Source of the DNA: Hofstenia miamia
Lineage: Eukaryota; Xenacoelomorpha; Acoela
DNA length: 64,000 nt
Direction of reading: 5' to 3'
NCBI GenBank assembly: GCA_004352715.1
Contig: SCFE01000008.1
Coordinates: forward strand, 1,889,700 to 1,953,699
Shown here: positions 57,707-64,000 of the stretch, piece by piece
Layout: every line of letters begins with the position of its first letter
Numbering within the stretch: the stretch's first letter is position 1
Translations under genes and position numbers: made by a program
The notes under the pieces: model-generated
The model's database searches: none
What the model saw: only the letters and a program-made list of their open reading frames with translations
Told to the model about the DNA's origin: nothing

Positions 57707-58280
57707 AGTTCCCCGAGCTGAGAGAGATACCAGCATGAAGCTGTGAGAAGCAAGACTAATAACTAAAGTCCTGAGGATATATTTGCCAAAAAAACCACTT
57801 ACAAGTTATTATGAAGGCAATAGCAGCACTAAGGATAAAACAAAATAACAAAGACGAATGTTGATAATAAAATTAAGTATGTTGTTATGAAGCAAGCTCA
57901 AACTATAAGGTGTGTGCGCATTACTAATGGTTTCTAAGAAGTTTTAGACAACTGGCAGAAATATTCCTTCAATATATATTTAACTATGTTTACATTGTCT
58001 TGTAGAGAACTTGTAGTTTTGAAATGAATGTAGATAGCAATTGGAACTATTCTATGGACATAATAATGAGTAGATTTGGCTTTCAAACAAAAGATTGACT
58101 AAAAATGTAACTTTTAGCGAGCATAAGTTTTCACTAGTTGGTAAATAGTGTATATTAATACTTAAAGTGTCAATGTCAAAGAATTGCTTAAAATGTTAAA
58201 AAATTTCATAAGGGAGTCGAGTAATTCAAGAGAAATGGAGATGTCAAATAAATGAATTGTTGATAGTTTACTAAAAAAAT
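57707..58280. other. AT-rich spacer
   Basis: 57707-57760 may still be 3' UTR of the LINE fragment. Nothing else recognised. Confidence 0.45.
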
Positions 58281-58286
58281 ATTTAC

Positions 58287-58362
58287 CAGACACAACCCCT
58301 TCTGTGCAAAGCTGCTGAAATGCTTCTAGGAGATGCATGTCATGTGGAATTAGCAAACCATA
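58287..58362 (-). CDS. Candidate internal exon, unknown gene
   Basis: On the minus strand a 76-nt stretch encoding YGLLIPHDMHLLEAFQQLCT and a few more residues lies between a possible acceptor (CACAAG) and a good donor (TCTG|GTAAAT). It looks coding: the composition differs from the flanks and the residue mix is balanced. About 60 bases further upstream a short SKKPFHSVLMLR reading ends at AGG|GTAAGC. I do not recognise the protein. Splice phases are not proven, so this may be a pseudogene or a chance ORF. Confidence 0.3.
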
Positions 58363-58524
58363 CTTGTGATTACCAATTTTGATAGAATGATAGTTTTACA
58401 TAAAAAGAGCTTACCCTTAACATAAGAACTGAATGAAATGGTTTTTTGGAAGCTTTACAAAATCGAATTTGTATGATTATAATTTTGCAAATGTATTTTC
58501 ATACCAAGCTACCTTAACGTTTAC

Positions 58525-58690
58525 CTGAATTCCAAAATCTTTAGCATCTTTAGATCGATCTATAATCTGATCAAGATTTAATTCAAGAGATTATTCAGAC
58601 AAGTGCCTTGAAATTGTGAAATACTGAAGTATTTTGTCATTAAGTTTCCTATGATCTTCGAAGCACCAGTTTGTAAGGAGCCTAAGATCA
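58525..58690 (-). pseudogene. Candidate exon with an in-frame stop, unknown gene
   Basis: One minus-strand frame reads LRLLTNWCFEDHRKLNDKIL, a short stretch, then a TAA (58593-58591), then SLELNLDQIIDRSKDAKDFG, and ends at a donor CAG|GTAAAC (58525/58524). Both halves look protein-like, so one stop interrupts an otherwise coherent exon. It lies just upstream, in transcription order, of the candidate exon at 58287-58362 and could belong to the same, possibly dead, gene. Confidence 0.25.
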
Positions 58691-59352
58691 ATATTTAAGA
58701 ATGAAGTTTGAAAAAAATATAAACAATAAATCATAAACAAATACTTCAGGTCTCTTTAGGAAATCAACAGAGTCTTAGATCGGTTTTGTGGAAACTAGCG
58801 TTCTTTTATAATTTTTAAGCAAGAATTTTTTAACTGTTAACTAGGACCATTGCTATTAAGGTCAGCTATACAGTAATACTTAGAAGAAAAAAATGTACTA
58901 TTTGTAACAAGCTTGCAAAAAAAGTGAACTGCTAAGTTATCACAATATTCAGTGCAAGCCTTTTTAAGTTTAGCTAAAGTAAACAATTTAAACTATTTTG
59001 ACTTGATAAAAATATGCTAAATAGCTCAACAACATTAACGAACTGAAATTATTAACTGTTAGAGAACATATGTATGCAGCAATAAAGGGCATCGCTATGT
59101 TAAATTAGAAACCTTATTTGTTAATTTGACTAAATATTTCATAATAAAGATCGTGCTGAAATCCGGTTCCAAATAATCTATTAGAAAGGTAAGAAGAGAT
59201 ATTTTTTACCATTTCAAGGTCCAACAATAATTATAAATTTCAAAAATTAAGGAAATTCGTTATGAGCTAATGACAATAAAATACGTCATACAATAACTTC
59301 AAGTTATTCATAATTGAATATTAGAATTCAGAAATTGAACTCTAAGAATGGG

Positions 59353-59600
59353 TTAGTACTTAAAATGCACATCAGATTTCTCAAAATGGATTCTAAAAAA
59401 TTCAATGAGATCCAAACGAAGGTTTGCAATAATAAGTTTTAGTCTATTATAAAATATCATTTTCAGCAATTGCATTGTGTGCAGATTTTGTGATAATGTG
59501 CTATCCAAGCTGATTTTACAATATCGGAAATAGTTTTGCAAACAAATCTCTAATGTTTGATGTTTTACATAGGCTTTGTCACATATATTTGTTTTTTATA
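59353..59600 (-). CDS. Candidate exon, unknown gene
   Basis: A minus ORF of about 75 residues with a helical, protein-like composition (LSQNLHTMQLLKM and IANLRLDLIEFFRIHFEKSD blocks), less AT-biased in codon positions than its neighbours. It ends at a TAA at 59355-59353. An acceptor-like AAAG precedes it. It could be an upstream exon of the same minus-strand gene as 58287-58690. Not recognised. Confidence 0.25.
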
Positions 59601-59874
59601 AATTAAATAAAAGCCGAGTTTATTGTGAGATATTTGGATTAATTTTAAAAAATTTGCACGCCCAACAATAAGGCAGTGCAATGGATAAATAACTAGTATT
59701 AATGGAAATATGCATTAACATCGGAAGAATATAAGTAGGGCTATGAGTACAGCATTAAAACTGAAGGCAGTTTATGTAAAGGTTCATTGGGACAGCCTAA
59801 GTAGCCTTACAGTAGAATTTATTGTACATAGATTTTCATATATATATATATATTGATAATATTGTGCTCAGATT

Positions 59875-59920
59875 TATGTTATGTGACCGGTTTCGATTTA
59901 AAATCATCACAATATAAATT
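59875..59920 (-). ncRNA. Degenerate hammerhead/Penelope-type motif
   Basis: The minus strand reads GTGATGATTTTAAATCGAAA followed by CCGGTCACAT. It resembles the Penelope-type hammerhead core (C-U-G-A-U-G-A, stem II, GAAA, ACCGGT), but the first core base is G instead of C. TGTG and CACA could form part of stem I. Probably the terminus of an unrelated decayed Penelope-like or derived element. Confidence 0.35.
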
Positions 59921-60108
59921 TTGTGTTAATATAATTTACAATTCACTATATTTAATTTTAATATGCAGACACTAAAATATATTCAATATGTTGCTGGTGC
60001 TTTGTTTATTCATTAGTCTTTTTTATTCGAGTTATTAATAATTTGTGCTTCAGAAATCTTAGTATTAGTTGTTTTCATAATGATCTAAAAATTATTGATG
60101 TATATATA

Positions 60109-60733
60109 CAGTAGGCGCTCGATTATCCGAACACCTTGGGTGGTAATTTTGCAAAACCTGTTCGAATAATTGGATGGAAGATTTTAATTGAAGAGGTAAA
60201 TGTAATCGAATGAACAATATTAATTGAAATAAGAAGTAATCTTAGTTTGTTGTAATTTTTCAACTCGTCTACTGGCTGCCAGATCTCTAAACGACAGCAA
60301 GACGGAAACGTTGTTAAGAGGTGTTTCAGGTTGTTGCTGCAACCATACCAGGGCTTGGTTCAGTGCATCAAATGCCTGGCTGTGCGTCCTCTTCGATTTC
60401 GAAAATTTTTCCTTCTGATTCTTCTATTTCTGCAATAGGTTCGTGCTGCTCCGTGACAAGAGGCACAATTTCATCATCTTCGAGAATAGCGTGTCCAGGA
60501 TCTTGAACATCGTTTTTGATCCATTCCTCGATCTCGGCTCCAAAGTTTTCATCGGGTGCCAATGCTTCCAAAATCTCACAGAGGTTGACTTCGGTTATGT
60601 CTTCGCTCTCCTCTTCTGCAGCTGCATCTGTCGGCTATATGTAATCTGAAAGACAAATACTACATATAAATATGCAGGCTGTGTTCGGATAATTGAGCAT
60701 TCGGATAATTGAGGTTCGGATAATCGAGCGGCT

Positions 60734-60737
<4 letters not shown>
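60109..60737 (-). mobile_element. Deleted pogo/Tigger-like element, 629 bp
   Basis: The left end is CAGTAGGCGCTCGATTATCC, and the right end is the complement of CAATAGCCGCTCGATTATCC. TA flanks both sides (60107-60108 and 60738-60739), the target duplication of this family. Additional GTTCGGATAATTGAG copies lie inside the right end. The interior is GC-richer and holds only the 3' part of the transposase gene, so the element is non-autonomous. Confidence 0.85.
60245..60580 (-). pseudogene. pogo/Tigger transposase C-terminal remnant
   Basis: The minus strand encodes an acidic tail (60571-60368, with EIEEWIKNDVQDPGHAILED and many Glu/Asp) and then, in another frame, AFDALNQALVWLQQQPETP followed by LRDLAASRR-like and KLQQTKITS blocks (60380-60245). 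This is the usual end of pogo/Tigger/Jerky transposases. The catalytic DDE core and the CENP-B-type DNA-binding domain are deleted. A frameshift separates the two parts. Confidence 0.7.

Positions 60738-60772
<35 letters not shown>
60736..60772. repeat. (TA)n microsatellite
   Basis: TA run directly adjoining the right end of the pogo-like element. Confidence 0.9.
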
Positions 60773-60774
<2 letters not shown>

Positions 60775-61334
60775 CCCACTCTAAGAACCCTTTTCTGTAT
60801 GTTATGGCAACTGCCTGGTGTTAACAGTTCAGTATTCAATAGTATGTCTCTTTTCATTATTCATATGTACCGCTGTCATGTTAAGCGAATTTATGTAAGC
60901 AAAGTGCGGAGCAGACTTTTGATCTAATAAATTGGTAGAGCCTATCATGTAATACCCGTTAATTATGTACAAATATTTACTTGTAGATACCAAAACATTA
61001 AAAAAAATTACTTTCTTGGAGAGTGGTTTTATACTTTCGATAATGTAAACTTTAGCTCTATAATTTTTACGCGATCAGTGATTAAATGTTTTTTAAATTT
61101 GTTTTCCATATGCAAATAACAAACTAGGGCTCGATGTTGCTCATGGGCATCTGCTTGATTAGGGATCACGAACTTTATCACCATAAGCTGTCCGTTAGAA
61201 AAATCCGAATTATTTACAAGATCAGAAGCAGTCCAATTAATAGTTTTCCTTTTCTTCATATTCTCTTTATTGTGCAAATCCCTATTAGCATTAGAATATG
61301 AAATTAAACGTTTTGTTTCAGTTCCTTTCGATAT

Positions 61335-62121
61335 CATAGATGGAAGTGGGGCGGGTCGCTCCATGGAGCAGGGTGGGACGGTGCGGCTCGGGGCGGGTAT
61401 TGGGCAAGATTTTTCTAAAGTGGGTACCGATGGGGCAAAAGTGGGGAAGAAACACTTTTTAGTTAAGAAAGCTTGAAGTAAGAGTTTGACAATTTTCGAG
61501 AATGTAGAAGCATTTTTAGATCCAAATTCCTTGCTTAAAAAGTATTTGATTTATTTGGAAATTTAGTAAAATTTTGAAAAATTAATTGTCATCCATTTTT
61601 TTAGCTCTTGGTGATATTTGATTCTATTCAATGATATCAGCAAGATCATTTTGATCTGATTTGTAGTGAATAGGCTTTGCAACTACATTGGAACGACAGC
61701 AATTGCTCTTGCATAAATGTATTACATAAAATATTGGTTTATGAAAATCTTTAGTTACATTAAATTTCATTTTGCTATTAATATGCATTGGTACTTCTTT
61801 TTTATTAAATTTCTATTGTTAGTAATAGTGGAGATGACATTTTAAAAAATGATTCTGTATTGTCTAGGAAGTAGAGATTCAAAATATTTGAGTGTTGGCA
61901 TGGTGTAGTGCAGTGAAAATTGTCATAGAACAAATATGGGGCGACAAAATATATCGTAAATAGTTTTGGATTAGAATTTTTTTATTAGGCCAATTCGGGG
62001 CTGTAGAATATAAAACATGGGGCAGTGTGGGGGCAAATTTCAACACGTGGAAACGGGGCAGGGCACAAATTTTTGAGCGGGGCAAGGCAGTTTGCAAAAA
62101 TCCGCCCCTCTCCAATCTCTG
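61335..62121 (+). mobile_element. Non-autonomous hAT element, 787 bp
   Basis: The left end CATAGATGGAAGTGGGGCGG and the complement of the right end, CAGAGATTGGAGAGGGGCGG, match at 16 of 20. The flanking octamers TTCGATAT (61327-61334) and TTCGATGT (62122-62129) match at 7 of 8, an 8-bp target duplication as for hAT. GGGGC/GCCCC subterminal motifs repeat within the first and last 120 bases. The middle is AT-rich and without transposase. The 68- and 78-residue ORFs at the ends only reflect the GC-rich termini. Confidence 0.75.
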
Positions 62122-62356
62122 TTCGATGTTGGATATAGCCCAGGTACCATTTGAAACAAGATGTTTACTGCTCAGTGAGTCAAAGTTGTTATCAGGAATA
62201 TGGACTTCATCGGTTCTGTCCTGGTTATTCTGACAACCATTTTGAGTGATATAAATTTTAGCACTATCAAAAAACCTTTAATTTGCTAACCGGTCAAGCA
62301 AATCAGCAGAAGTAAATCTAAGAAAATGACATATAAATTTCAAATTAATAATTCTG

Positions 62357-62370
62357 ATATATATATATAT

Positions 62371-62402
<32 letters not shown>

Positions 62403-62641
62403 NNNNNNNNNNNNNNNNNNNNNNNNNNNNNNNNNNNNNNNNNNNNNNNNNNNNNNNNNNNNNNNNNNNNNNNNNNNNNNNNNNNNNNNNNNNNNNNNNN
62501 NNNNNNNNNNNNNNNNNNNNNNNNNNNNNNNNNNNNNNNNNNNNNNNNNNNNNNNNNNNNNNNNNNNNNNNNNNNNNNNNNNNNNNNNNNNNNNNNNNNN
62601 NNNNNNNNNNNNNNNNNNNNNNNATATATATATATATATAT
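62357..62641. repeat. (TA)n microsatellite spanning an N gap
   Basis: TA runs lie on both sides of 221 N (62403-62623), so the gap is probably an unresolved TA array. Confidence 0.9.
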
Positions 62642-63282
62642 ACTTATTGCATAATGTTTCAACTTTGGATCATCATTTGAAGACAAAAATTTTAAACATA
62701 GAATTTGAAATTTTGAATTTCTGAAATTACATATGCATATTAGATGTTTTAGCAAATATTTATGAGAAATATGTTTAAATTTACTTAAAAATAAATGAAA
62801 TTGCTAATTATTTTTTATGCATTGTTCTTCATATAAGTTTTCAGAATAACCTTCACAACATCTGTGCTGTATTATACCTTATAAAATTTATAACTAAAAG
62901 AATTCCCGCAAATTAGCTGCTGCAAATATCTATGCCTTTACATAGATAATAAATGACTACTTAAAGTATTGATTTATAACACATTATTTGTAAATAAATG
63001 ATTCGATCCAATTTGGATCAATAGCAAAACCGGGATATATACCCAAGTCTTAACATCTTTGAAAAACTTAAAAAAAATACTAAAGTTCTTGGTAAAAAAC
63101 TTCAAATTTCGTGCAAAGATTTTTAAAGTAATCTTTAAAGTTTATTAAAGTTTTTTAAAGAAAGCTTAAAAAATTGATCAATTTTTTTAAAGTTATCTTT
63201 AAAGTTTAATAAAGAAAATCAAAGAAAACAAGCTCTATTTTTTTCAGAAAACAAGTTTCACAAAAAAGAGTTATGAGTTCAT
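62642..63282. other. AT-rich stretch with TTTAAAG repeats
   Basis: 63110-63225 has two diverged copies of a TTTAAAGT(A/T)ATCTTTAAAG block. No gene recognised. Confidence 0.5.
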
Positions 63283-63403
63283 TTATCTCCTTTTGCGTAC
63301 GCTGAGATCATTTCCCAACTGGTTGACAACCATTTTGGCTTCCCTGTAACTGTCGGGGTTGGCGCCAAACTTCTTGAAAATGGTTTCTAATTGATAAAAT
63401 AAA
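63283..63403 (-). CDS. Candidate terminal coding exon, unknown gene
   Basis: On the minus strand a pyrimidine-rich TTCATTTTCTAG is followed by 121 nt encoding LFYQLETIFKKFGANPDSYR and then AKMVVNQLGNDLSVRKRR, ending at TAA 63285-63283. The stretch is much GC-richer (GGCGCCAACCCCGACAG) than everything around it, with varied third codon positions, which argues for selected coding sequence. I do not recognise the protein. Earlier exons would lie at higher coordinates, where the window soon meets a Tc1-like element. Confidence 0.45.
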
Positions 63404-63660
63404 CTAGAAAATGAATAAACTGTAAATATTTTTAAAAAATATTTGCAGCTACAGTGATTTACGTTCATTTGTTACAATAACTGTTTTTGAATTAAAAGTA
63501 ACACCTATATCAAATTTCTGAGTGACATTATACAAAACGGTTTTAAAAATTCTATAATCCAAAACGAATAAATGATCAATTAAGGACTTAGAAATAAATT
63601 GGGAATGTGCAGATTGTTAAATATTTAATAAACGGAGTGAAAATATTAATATATATATAT

Positions 63661-64000
63661 ATAGTTGGCTGCAAAAAAAAAATGAGACTGAATACCTATT
63701 TTTTAACGCTTTGTGGAAACGTATTGAGACGTTTTAGAGAAAAACTATAAAAATAAAAGACAACGACAATTTTGTGAACTTTAAAATGATCAAACAAAAA
63801 AGTTAATTAATTAAACTGGTACTTCGTAATTATTTGAAAACACTTACCAAAAAAATTGTTTTGCTTTGCAAAGTTTCTACTTGATTTCTTCGGAATGGAA
63901 ACGTTGAAACAGCTTGAAAACGCCTTTGCGACATCGCAAATTTCTCGACCAACTTATTTTCGAAAGCTGAAAAAATTCGACAAGGAGAATCTCTCAAAAG
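63661..64000 (+). mobile_element. Tc1/mariner-like element, second copy (runs off the window)
   Basis: It starts with the same TAGTTGGCTGC terminus as 19215, preceded by a TA run, and is in the opposite orientation to the first copy. The end of the window matches the complement of about 20172-20206. This copy has the 5' part missing from the first copy, including the transposase start at 63897. Confidence 0.85.
63897..64000 (+). CDS. Tc1-like transposase, N-terminal start (partial)
   Basis: From the ATG at 63897 the frame encodes METLKQLENAFATSQISRPT and continues to LKK, the first helices of the paired-like DNA-binding domain of a Tc1-type transposase. In the following run this copy has six A where the first copy has seven, which puts the downstream RQGESLK-type reading into another frame. 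So this copy carries a one-base deletion, or the assembly lost a base. The rest lies outside the window. Confidence 0.65.

Noticed and set aside
62326-62755. ORFs across the gap and TA run
   Set aside because: They consist of N and alternating Ile/Tyr codons from a TA repeat.
1-64000. CRISPR arrays, operons, bacterial-type genes
   Set aside because: No regular spacer-repeat arrays or clustered short-spaced genes; the window is clearly eukaryotic.

Overview
The window looks like AT-rich, repeat-dense genomic DNA from a eukaryote, most probably an invertebrate animal. The mobile elements point that way: hAT, Tc1-like DD34E, pogo/Tigger and PIF-like miniature elements, several non-LTR retrotransposons, a Penelope-like element with a hammerhead-like motif, a Ty3/gypsy element and a possible Maverick/Polinton capsid relic. 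Stops, splice-like sites and poly(A) signals fit the standard code. I cannot name the species. There are runs of N at 1-700, 18831-19190, 56080-56184 and 62403-62623, plus two single Ns (11953 and 56832), each at the edge of a nearly identical duplication.

Layout. 0.7-4.6 kb: a candidate LTR and a decayed non-LTR reverse transcriptase with a hairpin element inserted in it. 4.7-12 kb: a roughly 3.1-3.2 kb block carrying a hAT relic, present twice almost unchanged, with a third diverged partial copy between. 12-18.8 kb: AT-rich DNA with old repeats and a decayed ORF. 19.2-20.2 kb: a 5'-truncated Tc1-like element. 20.65-25.3 kb: a decayed Ty3/gypsy pol followed by unrecognised ORFs. 26.9-27.5 kb: a possible Polinton-type capsid ORF. 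28-43.3 kb: AT-rich DNA with dispersed repeats, a LINE fragment and several non-autonomous DNA transposons whose inverted termini, and in some cases target duplications, can be seen.

45.5-51.5 kb holds the one substantial non-transposon gene. It is an intronless locus of about 6 kb encoding roughly 2000 residues: an unrecognised N-terminal part, a beta-rich region, a GBP/dynamin-superfamily-like GTPase, a long Cys/His-rich module and a C-terminal von Willebrand A domain with an intact MIDAS. It is split by two -1 frame changes. Each falls exactly on a classical slippery heptamer (A AAA AAT and T TTT TTA), and each of those is also a six-base homopolymer, so missing bases, gene decay and real frameshifting are all possible.

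51.6-64 kb: a short hAT-like element, a decayed DDE transposase, the Penelope-like element (present twice), a LINE C-terminal fragment, exon-like ORFs on the minus strand at 58-59.6 and 63.3 kb, a deleted pogo/Tigger element, a 787-bp hAT element with an 8-bp target duplication, and the start of a second Tc1-like copy that runs off the window.
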